Source: Trinickia violacea (GTDB lineage Bacteria > Pseudomonadota > Gammaproteobacteria > Burkholderiales > Burkholderiaceae). From it: a stretch of DNA of 64,000 nucleotides. The position numbers and the translations under genes were made by a program. Each line of letters begins with the position of its first letter. Position 1 is the stretch's first letter. The stretch lies in NCBI RefSeq assembly GCF_005280735.1, contig NZ_CP040077.1, positions 930,001 to 994,000 on the forward strand, read 5' to 3'. The notes beneath the pieces are model-generated. The model was not told the DNA's origin and did not search any database. It saw only the letters and a list, made by a program, of their open reading frames with translations. Shown here in pieces: positions 23,964 to 34,416 of the stretch.

Positions 23964-24823
23964 CGGTCGAGCACCCCCTGCACGCTGTCGGCGATCAGGT
24001 TCACGCCGACCACGAGCGTCGCGATCGCGAGCGCATCGAACACGACGGTCCACCACGCGCCGCCCGCCATCAGCGTGTATGACTCGGAGAGCGCGAGCCC
24101 CCAGTCGGCCGAAGGCGGCTGGATGCCGAAGCCAAGGAACGACAGCGTCGCGACGGCGAAGATCGCGTAGCCGAGCCGCACGTTCGCTTCTACGGCGATC
24201 GGCGGCAGCACATTCGGCAGGATCTCCGCGAACATGATGTAGAGCGCGCTTTCGCCGCGCAATTGGGCAGCGGCCACGTAGTCGAGATGGCGCTCGGCGA
24301 GCACGGCCGCGCGCACGGTGCGCGCGGTGATCGGCGTGAACGTGATGCCGATCACGAGAATCACGGTCGCGTTCGAAGCGCCGACGGCCGCGAGCGCGAG
24401 CAGCGCGACGATCACGAGCGGCAGCGCGAGCAGGGCATCGATCGCGCGGCCGACGATGTTATCGACCCAGCCGCCGAAGTAACCGACGAAGAGGCCAAGC
24501 GCCGTGCCCGCGAACGTGCCGAGCAGCGTGGCGAGCGGCGCGATCGTGAGAATGTCGCGCGCGCCGACGATCACGCGCGAGAAGACGTCGCGCCCGAGCT
24601 GATCGGTGCCGAACCAGTGGACGTGGTCGGGCGGCGTCAGCGAATTGAGCGGATCGGATGCGTACGGATCGAGCGGCACGACGAGCGGGCCGAAGAGCGC
24701 GCATAGCACCCAGAACGCGACAATCAGCACGCCGACGACGAAAGCCGGCGAGCGCAGCAGCACGCGCAGCGTTTCGAGGTACGCATGCTTGGGCCGCGCG
24801 GCGATATCGAGGGCGGTGCTCAT
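23960..24823 (-). CDS. Peptide-type ABC importer permease (DppC-like)
   Basis: The 287-residue membrane protein has an N-terminal helix (VVGVLIVAFWVLCALFGPLVV), the DppC-type loop HWFGTDQLGRDVFSRVIVGAR and the EAA coupling loop (AAAQLRGESALYIMFAEILPN). LSFLGFGIQPPSADWG is another DppC hallmark. It pairs with the DppB-like subunit to form the inner-membrane channel. Start ATG 24823 overlaps the stop of the DppB-like gene (ATGA), and its own stop overlaps the ATPase start, so the order permease-permease-ATPase is tightly coupled. Confidence 0.92.
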   Translation of the reverse strand: MSTALDIAARPKHAYLETLRVLLRSPAFVVGVLIVAFWVLCALFGPLVVPLDPYASDPLNSLTPPDHVHWFGTDQLGRDVFSRVIVGARDILTIAPLATLLGTFAGTALGLFVGYFGGWVDNIVGRAIDALLALPLVIVALLALAAVGASNATVILVIGITFTPITARTVRAAVLAERHLDYVAAAQLRGESALYIMFAEILPNVLPPIAVEANVRLGYAIFAVATLSFLGFGIQPPSADWGLALSESYTLMAGGAWWTVVFDALAIATLVVGVNLIADSVQGVLDR

Positions 24824-25830
24824 TCGGCGCCCCTCACGCGAAGACGCGGATTCAAAGCGACATAGAGCGCATCGGCGGCGAGATTGGCGACCGTGTAGAC
24901 AACGCCGATCGTCAGCACGCCGGCTTCGAGCATCGGAAAATCCTTCGATTTCGCGGCGTTGTAGATCAGCGAGCCGATGCCTTGGTAATGAAACAGCGTC
25001 TCGACCACGACGAGCCCGCCGATCATGTAGCCGAGCTGCGTCGCGGCGACGGTGATGGTCGGCAAGAGCGCATTGCGCAGCACATGCCGCACGATGACGA
25101 CGCGCTGCGGCAGACCCTTCAGGATCGCGGTGCGCGTGTAGTCGGCGTCGAGCGCCTCGACGGTGCCCGCGCGCGCCATGCGCGCGATATAGCCGAAGAA
25201 CACGAAGACGAGCGGCAGCACCGGGAGGATCAAGTGCTTGAGCTGTTCGAAGAATCCTGCGCCGGCTGGGTAGTTGGCTTCGATCGGCAGCCAGTCGAGC
25301 CAGATGCCGAACACGAGGATCAGCACGATCGACGACACGAACTCGGGCACCACGGTGGCCGACAGCCCCGTGATGCTGATCGCGCGGTCGAGCCAGCGTC
25401 CGGCGTGCATCGCGGCCCACACGCCGCCCGCGATGCCGAGCGGTACGACGACGATGAACGCGAGCGCGCCGAGCTTCGCCGAGTTGCCGACCGCGCTCGC
25501 GATGAACGGCGCGACGGGCGCGCGAAACGCGTACGACATGCCCATGTCGCCCTGTACGAAGTGCGTGATCCATTCGACGTACTGCACGAGGAGCGGCCGG
25601 TCGACGCCGAGCTGATGATCGAGCGCGGCGACCGCGCGCGCGTCGGCGAGCGGGCCGAGAATGGCGCGGCCGACGTCGCCCGGCAGAAGCTGGCCGCCCG
25701 CGAACACGATCACCGACAGCAGCCACAGCGTGACGAGCGACAACGCGAACCGCGTCGCGAGAAAGCGTGCGACGCGGGCCGCATTGCCGTTGATGGCCCG
25801 CCGTTGGGGAGAAGTGACCGTGGTCGACAT
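24820..25830 (-). CDS. Peptide-type ABC importer permease (DppB-like)
   Basis: The 336-residue membrane protein opens with VARFLATRFALSLVTLWLLSVIVF and FAGGQLLPGD, the usual first helix of DppB/OppB. The coupling loop is YTRTAILKGLPQRVVIVRHVLRNALLP, and the end GGLVVVETLFHYQGIGSL is characteristic. ATG 25830 gives MSTTVTSPQRR. It lies 68 bases behind the binding-protein gene and overlaps the DppC-like gene by four bases. Confidence 0.92.
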   Translation of the reverse strand: MSTTVTSPQRRAINGNAARVARFLATRFALSLVTLWLLSVIVFAGGQLLPGDVGRAILGPLADARAVAALDHQLGVDRPLLVQYVEWITHFVQGDMGMSYAFRAPVAPFIASAVGNSAKLGALAFIVVVPLGIAGGVWAAMHAGRWLDRAISITGLSATVVPEFVSSIVLILVFGIWLDWLPIEANYPAGAGFFEQLKHLILPVLPLVFVFFGYIARMARAGTVEALDADYTRTAILKGLPQRVVIVRHVLRNALLPTITVAATQLGYMIGGLVVVETLFHYQGIGSLIYNAAKSKDFPMLEAGVLTIGVVYTVANLAADALYVALNPRLRVRGAE

Positions 25831-25898
25831 CGTTGGTTCGTGAATGGCTCGCTTGAATGCCGCGCGTAACGCTGCGTTATACCGCCGCTTTTGCCAAA

Positions 25899-27575
25899 TT
25901 AAGCCGTGAGCGTCGCGCGATCGAAGTACAGCTGCTGGAGCGCCGAAAAGCGCACCCCGTTGACCGTCTTGCGTGTCGCAATCAACTGATCGAAGAAGTA
26001 TGGGATCACGACGGGCGTCTCGTCGAGCAAGAGCGTCTGGATCTGACCGGAGATCTTCTTCTGCTGCGCGATGCCGAGCGCGCCGACGAACTGCGCGACG
26101 AGCGCATCGTACTGCGGGTTCTTGAAGTGCGCCGCGTTCCAGGTGCCGCTCGAGGTGAGCGGCGCGCTCAGGAACACGTTCGGCACGCCGCGGTGGCCGT
26201 AGTCGGTGATGCCGAGCGGCGAGTCGAGCCAGTCCGATTTGCCGGGCGTGCCCGCGCCGTAGTAAAGCTCCTGGCTCTCGACCTTGAGCGATGTGTTCAC
26301 GCCGATCGCTTTCGCCGCGTTCTGGATGACGACCGCCAGATCGGGAATCTCCATGAACTTCTCGGTGGTGAGCGTGACGTCGAAGCCGTTCGGGTGTCCC
26401 GCCTGCGCCAGCAATTGCTTGGCCTTCGCGAGGTCGAGCTTGCGCTGTGGGATCGCGGTGTCCGTCGAGGGAAACACCGGCGCAAACGGGCTGTCGTTGC
26501 CGAGTTCCGCGCGGCCGTGGAAGAGCCCGCGCACCATCACGTCGCGATTGATCACGAGAGCGAGCGCCTGGCGCACGCGCTTGTCGGTGAACGGCGCGAG
26601 ATCGTTGCGCATGTGGACCTGCCGATGCGCGCTCGACTTCACGCCTATCACCTTGAAGCTGGGATTGTTCACGATGCCGGCGCCGCCCTGAATCGTGAAG
26701 GCGACCATCACGTCGGCCTGCCGGCCCTGCAGCGCGAGGATCTGCGCCTGCTGGTCCGCGTAGAACGAAAACTGTACGCGCTCCGGCAACGCTTTTTCGC
26801 CCCAGTAGTCGGGGTTGCGCACGAACGAGGCACCGACCTTCGGCGTGTACTTCTCGAGCTTGAACGGACCGGTGCCGACGAAGCTCGCTTCGTAGTTGCC
26901 GCTGAAGTTCGCCGGCAGCATCACGGCGTTGTAATTGTCGGAGGAAACGTAGTAGGGGAAGTTGCCGTTGGGCGCGTCGAGATGGAACGCGACCGTGTGA
27001 TCGTCGACGACCTGCGTGCCGCCCTTCGACAGCACGCCCTTGAACACCGACAGCGCCGCCGAGCCGCTCGCCGGGTCGGCGAGGCGGTCGAACGTGGCCG
27101 CGACGTCTTTCGCCGTGAACGGCTGGCCGTCGTGGAACTTGACGTTCTGGCGCAGCTTGAAGGTCCACACGTCGCCCTTGTCGTTCGGCTGCCACGACAA
27201 TGCGAGCGACGGTTTCAGCGCCAAGTGCTCGCTGTCGTCGTCGACCAGGAACTCGCCCGTCTGGGTCAAGAGCCCGGCGCCCGAGGCGTCCGACACAGTC
27301 AGCGGGTTGATTGCGCCGGCCGGCATCAGCTGGGCGACGCGGATCGTCGCGTTGGCGCCGCTCGCGCCTTGCGCACGCGCCGTGCGCGGCACGAGGAGCG
27401 CGCCGCCGCCGGCAGCGACCAGCAAGCCTGAAAGCCCCATCACGCTGGCGTGGCGCAGCAGTTCGCGGCGCGTCACGCGGCCCGCGAGATATTCGTCGAT
27501 GGCGTGATTGCCCAATTCGCCGGCATCGCGGCGGGCGGCTTCGAGAGCCAAGCGGAGTTCCGCAGGAGTCTTCAT
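25899..27575 (-). CDS. ABC importer substrate-binding protein, family 5
   Basis: The 558-residue protein is a family 5 solute-binding protein: WTFKLRQNVKFHDGQPFTAKDVAATFDRL, FKLEKYTPK and RQALALVINRD are typical. The N-terminus holds TRRELLRHASVMGLSGLLVAAGG, a twin-arginine-like export signal behind an unusually long leader of about 33 residues. Substrates in the family include peptides, glutathione and opines; the ligand cannot be told. It is the first gene of the four-gene importer operon. Confidence 0.9.
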   Translation of the reverse strand: MKTPAELRLALEAARRDAGELGNHAIDEYLAGRVTRRELLRHASVMGLSGLLVAAGGGALLVPRTARAQGASGANATIRVAQLMPAGAINPLTVSDASGAGLLTQTGEFLVDDDSEHLALKPSLALSWQPNDKGDVWTFKLRQNVKFHDGQPFTAKDVAATFDRLADPASGSAALSVFKGVLSKGGTQVVDDHTVAFHLDAPNGNFPYYVSSDNYNAVMLPANFSGNYEASFVGTGPFKLEKYTPKVGASFVRNPDYWGEKALPERVQFSFYADQQAQILALQGRQADVMVAFTIQGGAGIVNNPSFKVIGVKSSAHRQVHMRNDLAPFTDKRVRQALALVINRDVMVRGLFHGRAELGNDSPFAPVFPSTDTAIPQRKLDLAKAKQLLAQAGHPNGFDVTLTTEKFMEIPDLAVVIQNAAKAIGVNTSLKVESQELYYGAGTPGKSDWLDSPLGITDYGHRGVPNVFLSAPLTSSGTWNAAHFKNPQYDALVAQFVGALGIAQQKKISGQIQTLLLDETPVVIPYFFDQLIATRKTVNGVRFSALQQLYFDRATLTA

Positions 27576-27835
27576 CGATGAGTTTTCCGTTTCGTGGAGG
27601 GGCGCGCCTCCTGGGGCGCGTTTGAGACGAGCGGTACTGCGATGATGAAAGCGGTTTTAGTGTAAGCGATTGGACCCGTTTGCGTCGCGTTCGTGCGTGC
27701 TGCGGGCGGCCCGCGGGACGGGAAGCCCGCCGATGTGTGTCATGCCGACAACGGGGCGTTCGCCGTGCGTCGCTGCGGCGCAAAAGCCGCTGCTATGGCT
27801 GCGCTATCGGGCGGCCAGCAAGCAGCGTTCCCGAT

Positions 27836-28336
27836 TCAATCATCGTGCGGATGCTTGTGGATGGGATCGACCCAATAGACGGTCTCCGGCGATTCGACGG
27901 CATCGATATTCAGGTTCACGACGACCGCCTCGTTGTCGCTGCGCACGACCACGCATTCGAGCGGCTCGTCGGTGCTCGCGTTGATCTCCTGGTGCGGCAC
28001 GTAGGGCGGCACGAAGATGAAGTCGCCGGGGCCCGCTTCGGCCGTGAATTCGAGGTGCTCGCCCCAGCGCATGCGCGCCCGGCCGCGCACGACGTAGATC
28101 ACGCTTTCGAGCGCGCCGTGGTGATGCGCGCCCGTCTTCGCGTTCGGATGGATGGTGACCGTGCCGGCCCAGATCTTCTGGGCCCCGACGCGCGCCGCGT
28201 CGATCGCCGCCGCGCGGTTCATGCCAGGCGTCTGCGCGGTGTGGGTGTCGAGCTGGTCGCCGCGGATCACTTTCACGCCGTGCTCGCGCCAGTCCACGTG
28301 GTCATGTTCGCCTGAAGTGCCGGGTTGCTCGCTCAT
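27836..28336 (-). CDS. Cupin-domain protein
   Basis: The 166-residue protein has the two cupin motifs: GAHHHGALESVIYVVRGRARMRWG (metal ligands His-His-Glu) and PGDFIFVPPYVPHQEIN (third His). The conserved single-domain cupin fold suggests a small metal-dependent enzyme or sensor, function unassigned. AAGGAG before ATG 28336 supports this start over the longer frame. The C-terminus is His-rich (HKHPHDD). It lies upstream of the importer operon on the same strand with a 260-base gap, so co-transcription is possible but not certain. Confidence 0.85.
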   Translation of the reverse strand: MSEQPGTSGEHDHVDWREHGVKVIRGDQLDTHTAQTPGMNRAAAIDAARVGAQKIWAGTVTIHPNAKTGAHHHGALESVIYVVRGRARMRWGEHLEFTAEAGPGDFIFVPPYVPHQEINASTDEPLECVVVRSDNEAVVVNLNIDAVESPETVYWVDPIHKHPHDD

Positions 28337-28444
28337 GACGTCTCCTTGCATCGCTTGAAGAAAAAACCCATCCGAAACGGTGTGCTTCGGATGGGCCGTA
28401 TCGCTTGCCGGAAGCATCGGGCCGGGACCCTGCCCGGCCCGCGT

Positions 28445-30556
28445 TCACCTCGTCGACTTCGAGTTGATGATCGCCTCCGACACATTCCCCGGCGTCTCGG
28501 CGTAGTGCTTGAACTCCATCGTGTAGGTGGCGCGCCCTTGCGTGAGCGAGCGCAGCGACGTCGAGTAGCCGAACATTTCGGCGAGCGGCACCTCGGCGCG
28601 CACGAGCTTGCCGCCGCCGCCGGCGATGTCCTCCATGCCCTGCACGATGCCGCGCCGGCTCGACAGATCGCCCATCACGTTGCCCATGAAGTCTTCCGGC
28701 GTCTCCACTTCGACGTGCATCATCGGCTCGAGCAGCACCGGCTTCGCGCGGCGCATGCCTTCCTTGAATGCCATCGAGCCGGCCATCCGGAACGCGTTTT
28801 CGTTCGAGTCGACGTCGTGGTAGGAACCGAACGTGAGCGTCGCCTTGATGTCGACGACCGGATAGCCCGCGAGCACGCCGGACTTGAGCGTCTCCTGAAT
28901 GCCCTTGTCGACGGCCGGAATGAATTCGCGCGGCACCACGCCGCCCTTGATCGCGTCGACGAATTCATAACCGCCGCCGGGCTTCTGCGGTTCGAGCTTG
29001 AGCACGACGTGGCCGTACTGGCCGCGCCCGCCCGACTGCTTGACGAACTTGCCTTCGACGTCTTCGGCCGTGGTGCGGATCGTCTCGCGATACGCGACCT
29101 GCGGCTTGCCGACCGTCGCTTCGACGCCGAACTCGCGCTTCATGCGGTCGACGAGAATTTCGAGGTGCAGCTCGCCCATGCCCGAGATGATCGTCTGGCC
29201 GGATTCCTCATCGGTTTGCACGCGGAACGACGGATCTTCCTGCGCGAGACGATTGAGCGCGATGCCCATCTTTTCCTGGTCGGCTTTCGTCTTCGGCTCG
29301 ACGGCCTGCGAGATCACCGGTTCGGGGAAGATCATCTTCTCGAGGATGATGATGTGGTCCGGGTCGCAGAGCGTATCGCCGGTCGTCGCTTCCTTCAGGC
29401 CGACCGCCGCCGCGATATCGCCCGCATACACTTCCTTGATTTCCTTGCGCTCGTTCGCGTGCATCTGCAGGATGCGCCCGAGCCGCTCCTTCTTCGACTT
29501 CACCGGGTTGTAGACCGTGTCGCCCGAATTGACGACGCCCGAATAGACGCGGAAGAAGATCAACTGGCCCACGAACGGGTCGGTCATGATCTTGAACGCG
29601 AGCGCGGAGAACGGCTCTTCGTCGCTCGGATGGCGTTCCGCTTCCTTGTCGTCCTCGTCGTGGCCGAGAATCGCGGGCACGTCGACGGGCGAGGGCAGAT
29701 AGTCGATCACGGCGTCGAGCATCGCCTGCACGCCCTTGTTCTTGAACGCGCTGCCGCACAGCATCGGCACGATCTCGTTGGCGATCGTGCGCTTGCGCAG
29801 CGCGGTCTTGATGTCTTCTTCGGTCAGCGAATGGTGATCCTCGAGGTATTTCTCGAGCAGTTCCTCGCTCGCCTCGGCGGCGGCCTCGACCATCTTCTCG
29901 CGCCATTCCTGGGCAGTAGCCTTGAGGTTGTCGGGGATGTCCTGATACTCGAACTTGACGCCCTGGCTTTCCTCATCCCAGATGATCGCCTTCATCTTCA
30001 CGAGGTCGATCACGCCCTGGAAGTGATCTTCCGCGCCGACCGGAATCTGGATCGGCACGGCGACGCCTTTCAGGCGCTCGCCGATCTGCCGCTGCACGCG
30101 GAAGAAATCGGCGCCGACGCGGTCCATCTTGTTGACGAACGCGATGCGCGGCACCTTGTACTTGTTCGCCTGGCGCCACACCGTTTCCGATTGCGGCTGC
30201 ACGCCGCCGACCGAGTCGTACACCATGCACGCGCCGTCGAGCACGCGCATCGAGCGCTCGACTTCGATCGTGAAGTCGACGTGCCCCGGGGTGTCGATGA
30301 TGTTGATCCGATGCTCGGGGTAGTTGCCGGCCATGCCTTTCCAGAAAGCCGTGGTCGCAGCGGACGTGATCGTGATGCCGCGCTCTTGCTCCTGCTCCAT
30401 CCAGTCCATCGTCGCCGCGCCGTCGTGAACCTCTCCGATCTTATGGCTCACGCCGGTGTAGAACAGAATGCGTTCGGTGGTGGTGGTCTTGCCGGCATCG
30501 ATGTGAGCGCTGATGCCGATGTTCCGGTAGCGCTCGATGGGGGTCTTGCGGGGCAC
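28445..30556 (-). CDS. fusA: Elongation factor G, stand-alone copy
   Basis: The 703-residue translational GTPase has all five EF-G domains at normal length: G1 AHIDAGKTTTTERIL, G2 RGITITSAAT, G3 DTPGHVDF, G4 NKMDR and the domain IV loop SGGRGQYGHV. It drives ribosomal translocation and recycling. The start is GTG 30556, with AAGGAGG seven bases upstream. The gene stands alone, without rpsL, rpsG or tuf next to it, so this is probably the second fusA copy seen in many Burkholderiaceae. Sequence conservation looks full, so it should be an active factor rather than an EF-G2-type paralogue. Confidence 0.95.
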   Translation of the reverse strand: MPRKTPIERYRNIGISAHIDAGKTTTTERILFYTGVSHKIGEVHDGAATMDWMEQEQERGITITSAATTAFWKGMAGNYPEHRINIIDTPGHVDFTIEVERSMRVLDGACMVYDSVGGVQPQSETVWRQANKYKVPRIAFVNKMDRVGADFFRVQRQIGERLKGVAVPIQIPVGAEDHFQGVIDLVKMKAIIWDEESQGVKFEYQDIPDNLKATAQEWREKMVEAAAEASEELLEKYLEDHHSLTEEDIKTALRKRTIANEIVPMLCGSAFKNKGVQAMLDAVIDYLPSPVDVPAILGHDEDDKEAERHPSDEEPFSALAFKIMTDPFVGQLIFFRVYSGVVNSGDTVYNPVKSKKERLGRILQMHANERKEIKEVYAGDIAAAVGLKEATTGDTLCDPDHIIILEKMIFPEPVISQAVEPKTKADQEKMGIALNRLAQEDPSFRVQTDEESGQTIISGMGELHLEILVDRMKREFGVEATVGKPQVAYRETIRTTAEDVEGKFVKQSGGRGQYGHVVLKLEPQKPGGGYEFVDAIKGGVVPREFIPAVDKGIQETLKSGVLAGYPVVDIKATLTFGSYHDVDSNENAFRMAGSMAFKEGMRRAKPVLLEPMMHVEVETPEDFMGNVMGDLSSRRGIVQGMEDIAGGGGKLVRAEVPLAEMFGYSTSLRSLTQGRATYTMEFKHYAETPGNVSEAIINSKSTR

Positions 30557-30869
30557 GTGAGCCTCCTTGGAGTTAGGCGCCGCCGACGTTACCTGACGGG
30601 CGGCGCTGGCGGACCGCGCGGCCGGAAACGCCGGATCGTGCGGCTTGGCCGGACGACCGGGCGCGGCGCTTGCGGTGACAGACTACAAGAATAGCGCTTG
30701 GCGAAGGCTTTTGCAGGAATCTTGCCAGTCCCGGGAAGGGCTGGCGCGGCGGGCGTAAGCGCCGGAAAAGCACGCCCGGCGCGGCGGCGGGGAGCGCGGC
30801 CTGGCGTGGGGTTGGCGGATCGAGTTCGCGTGGCTAGAGCGTCTCTTCGGGGCGCTCCGAAGCGCAGCC
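30557..30869. other. GC-rich intergenic region upstream of fusA
   Basis: It lies between the DUF192 gene stop and the fusA start and must contain the fusA promoter. No gene or clear promoter pair could be assigned by eye. Confidence 0.4.
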
Positions 30870-31370
30870 TTATTGCGGCTGCGGCAAGCCTTGAATCTTC
30901 ATGCCGGGCTTGATGCCCTTCGCGGCGAACCACCCCTTGCTCATTTCCAGCGCATAGACGCCGTTGTTCGTCGGGCAGTGGTTGTTGGTGGTCTCGGCCT
31001 GCATCTCGTCGATGTCGGTGACCGTGCCGTCGGCGCGCATGAACGCGATCGACAGCGGGATCAGCGTGTTCTTCATCCAGAAGCAATGCACGGCGTTCTC
31101 GTTGAACACGAACAGCATCCCTTCGTTCGGTTCGAGCTTCGTGCGATACATGAGGCCCTGTTCGCGGTCGGCGTCGTTCGCGGCCACGGCGGCGTCGATC
31201 GCATACATGCCGATCGACAGTTTCGCGCGCGGGAAGTCGCCCGGCTGTTTGGCGCCGGGAGGCATTTGCTGCGCGTACGCGGCGCTCGATGCGGCGAACG
31301 ACAGGGCGGCGACCGGCAATGCGACGGCAAGCGCCACGCGCGCCATCAACGAGCTCGGGGAAAATCGCAC
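30870..31370 (-). CDS. DUF192 family secreted protein
   Basis: The 166-residue protein has an export signal (MARVALAVALPVAALSFAASSAAYA within the first 33 residues) and a DUF192 domain: DREQGLMYRTKLEPNEGMLFVF, CFWMKNTLIPLSIAFMRADG and the ending VYALEMSKGWFAAKGIKPG. The family is small and beta-rich, without a settled function. Start choice: GTG 31370 has AAGGAG eight bases upstream, whereas the ATG at 31346 has only a weak site and the longer frames have none. I therefore annotate the GTG. Confidence 0.85.
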   Translation of the reverse strand: MRFSPSSLMARVALAVALPVAALSFAASSAAYAQQMPPGAKQPGDFPRAKLSIGMYAIDAAVAANDADREQGLMYRTKLEPNEGMLFVFNENAVHCFWMKNTLIPLSIAFMRADGTVTDIDEMQAETTNNHCPTNNGVYALEMSKGWFAAKGIKPGMKIQGLPQPQ

Positions 31371-31433
31371 GACACTACTCCTTGCTGATTGGAACCTGCG
31401 CATGTTACGCGAGCGGCCATCAAACCAAAAGAA

Positions 31434-31465
31434 AAAGGCAGATCGCCTTGCGGCCATCTGCCTTT
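31434..31465 (-). terminator. Intrinsic terminator after the Ala/Lys-rich gene
   Basis: Arms AAAGGCAGAT (31434-31443) and ATCTGCCTTT (31456-31465) form a 10-bp stem. On the minus strand it is followed by TTCTTTTGG. It lies 57 bases beyond the stop of the small secreted protein gene. Confidence 0.8.
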
Positions 31466-31521
31466 CAACGCCGTAAAGAACGGCAGGACTGCTAGTTCTT
31501 GACTGCGTTGTTACGACAAAC

Positions 31522-31722
31522 TTACTCCGAAGCTGCCGAAGCGGCTTCTGCCTTCTTAGCGTGCTTCTTAGCGTGCGACTTGTGCGTTGCCTTCTTAGCC
31601 GTCGAAGCAGCAGCGGCCGGAGCAGCCATTGCGCCCGAAGCAGCCGGAGCCGGAGCCGAAGCTTGTGCGAAAGCAGCCGTTGCGAAGAGGCCAGCGACCA
31701 GAGCGGCGATCAGTTTGTTCAT
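31522..31722 (-). CDS. Small Ala/Lys/His-rich secreted protein
   Basis: The 66-residue protein has a clear signal peptide (MNKLIAALVAGLFATAAFAQ) and a mature part of low complexity: ASAPAPAASGAMAAPAAAAS followed by KKATHKSHAKKHAKKAE. The basic His/Lys tail resembles small acid-shock-type periplasmic proteins, but assignment to that family is only by composition. GAGG lies nine bases before ATG 31722, and a strong terminator follows, so it is a single-gene transcript, probably abundant. Confidence 0.75.
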   Translation of the reverse strand: MNKLIAALVAGLFATAAFAQASAPAPAASGAMAAPAAAASTAKKATHKSHAKKHAKKAEAASAASE

Positions 31723-32133
31723 TTTGTAAATCCTCAGCTTTAGTTAATTAACCAAATGACCCGGTCATTGAGTCAAGTCGGTAAACGTGCCATCCACCTT
31801 TCGGTTGACAGCCGCATCAAACAATTTTGCTGACGCGTCTGCGAGCTGTGGGACCGCCTGTTCACACCGCCGTAACGGCTAGGACAAACGACCTTGAGGC
31901 TAATGCCGGATAGCTTTCGGCGGCATCTGCGTCGAATAACGCGTGGGTTTGCGAGTCGGTTGACGAGATTTTTCGCGAATTCATATTCGAGATAGTGGGA
32001 AGCCGCTATTCTTCGGCGATAGATGCGTTCGCAACCAATTTGGGATAGCCGAAGAGGTGCAAAAAAACTTTTCGGTACAACGGCTTAGTGGGAATCAGGT
32101 GCGGCGGTGCGAGTGTGAAACATTCGTGAAACG
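31723..32133. other. Intergenic region upstream of the small secreted protein
   Basis: No gene was found. The part next to the secreted-protein start (TTAGTTAATTAACC, near 31740) is AT-rich and probably belongs to its promoter or leader. The stretch 31950-32100 is also AT-rich and holds nothing identifiable. Confidence 0.45.
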
Positions 32134-32703
32134 TCAGGCGATGCCGTCCCACGGCGCACGCGGCGGCAGCGTCGTGGTCTGACCTGGCTCAAGGCCGAGC
32201 GCAAAGATATCGAGCGCGCCGATGCCGACGCGCACGAGCCGCAGCGTCGGAAAGCCGACCGCCGCGGTCATTCGCCGCACTTGACGGTTTTTGCCCTCGG
32301 TGATCGCAAGCTCGATCCACGTGGTCGGAATCGCCGCACGATAGCGGATCGGCGGCGTGCGCGGCCAGAGGGTCTCGGGCGGTTCGACGAACTCGGCGCG
32401 GCACGGGCGCGTCACGTAGTCACCCAGATCCACGCCGCGCGCAAGCGCTTTTAGCGCCGTTTCGTCGACGGCGCCTTCCACCTGCGCCCAATACCGTTTG
32501 ACAAGTTTGTGACGCGGCTCGGCAATGCGCGCTTGCAGTGCGCCGTCGTCGGTCAGGAGCAGGAGGCCCTCGCTGTCGGCGTCGAGGCGTCCAGCCGGAT
32601 AGACGCCCGGCGTCTTCACCCAGTCCGCGAGCGACGCGCGCGTGTCGTGCTGCGAGAACTGGCAGATCGTGCCGAAAGGTTTGTTGAGAGCGATCAAGGG
32701 CAT
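32134..32703 (-). CDS. rluE: Pseudouridine synthase, RluE-like (23S rRNA)
   Basis: The 189-residue protein lacks an S4 domain and matches the RsuA/RluB/RluE branch: LIALNKPFGTICQFS at the N-terminus, the catalytic Asp in VYPAGRLDADSEGLLLLTDDG, and EGKNRQVRRMTAAVGFPTLRLVRVGIG. The short length and start without S4 point to RluE, which in E. coli modifies position 2457 of 23S rRNA. It is divergent from icd with a 373-base gap. Confidence 0.88.
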   Translation of the reverse strand: MPLIALNKPFGTICQFSQHDTRASLADWVKTPGVYPAGRLDADSEGLLLLTDDGALQARIAEPRHKLVKRYWAQVEGAVDETALKALARGVDLGDYVTRPCRAEFVEPPETLWPRTPPIRYRAAIPTTWIELAITEGKNRQVRRMTAAVGFPTLRLVRVGIGALDIFALGLEPGQTTTLPPRAPWDGIA

Positions 32704-33076
32704 ACAGGAATTTCCGCTAACTCGAGCACGGCCACGCTTATCCGGCTTATCCGCCGAAGCGCTTCGGCGCGCCGCCGGTGCGCCTCGGATAAGGTGCCGG
32801 GCTCAGGTGGCGTCGATGGCAAATGGCGGAATGTTAATGCATAATACGGTGCGTGAAGTCTTATGTCTTATATAAGACTTGCTCGGTGTCGTGCTTGCTG
32901 CGCTCTGCTGCGCGCGGCACCCGGCAGTTCTCCCTGCCCAGCCCGCATAAGCCGCGTGGGCTAGAATAGCGGTCTGGCCGCTCGTGGCGTCCGGCGTTGC
33001 TTGCAGTGAGATAGCGCCCGGTTTTGCAGTTCCCCTCTGCTTCCTATACCAAGCTCAGCCAACACTGGAGTCGATC
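32704..33076. other. Divergent promoter region of rluE and icd
   Basis: No gene is present. It holds the palindromic element described separately (32856-32880) and the icd leader. Confidence 0.6.
32856..32880. promoter_or_regulatory. Palindromic operator upstream of icd
   Basis: GTCTTATATAAGAC (32865-32878) is a perfect 14-bp palindrome. An additional upstream half-site makes a second inverted pair: AAGTCTTAT (32856-32864) with ATAAGACTT (32872-32880). It sits about 200 bases ahead of icd, near likely -10 sequence. The shape fits a GntR/FadR-type dimer site of a central-metabolism regulator; the binding protein is not shown. Confidence 0.6.
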
Positions 33077-34333
<1,257 letters not shown>

Positions 34334-34364
34334 TGAGTGTTCGAGCCTTCACGGGCTGAAATGA

Positions 34365-34398
34365 AAACCCCGGTCGAGTCAGAGGCTCGCCGGGGTTT
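34365..34398. terminator. Bidirectional terminator between icd and lipoprotein gene
   Basis: AAACCCCGG-T-CGAG pairs with CTCG-C-CGGGGTTT around a seven-base loop, with an A run before and a T run after. It lies between convergent genes and can serve both. Confidence 0.85.
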
Positions 34399-34416
34399 CT
34401 TATTGACGATCGGTGA

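Noticed and set aside
28325..30694. 789-residue plus-strand frame opposite fusA
   Set aside because: Antisense artefact; EF-G on the minus strand is unambiguous.
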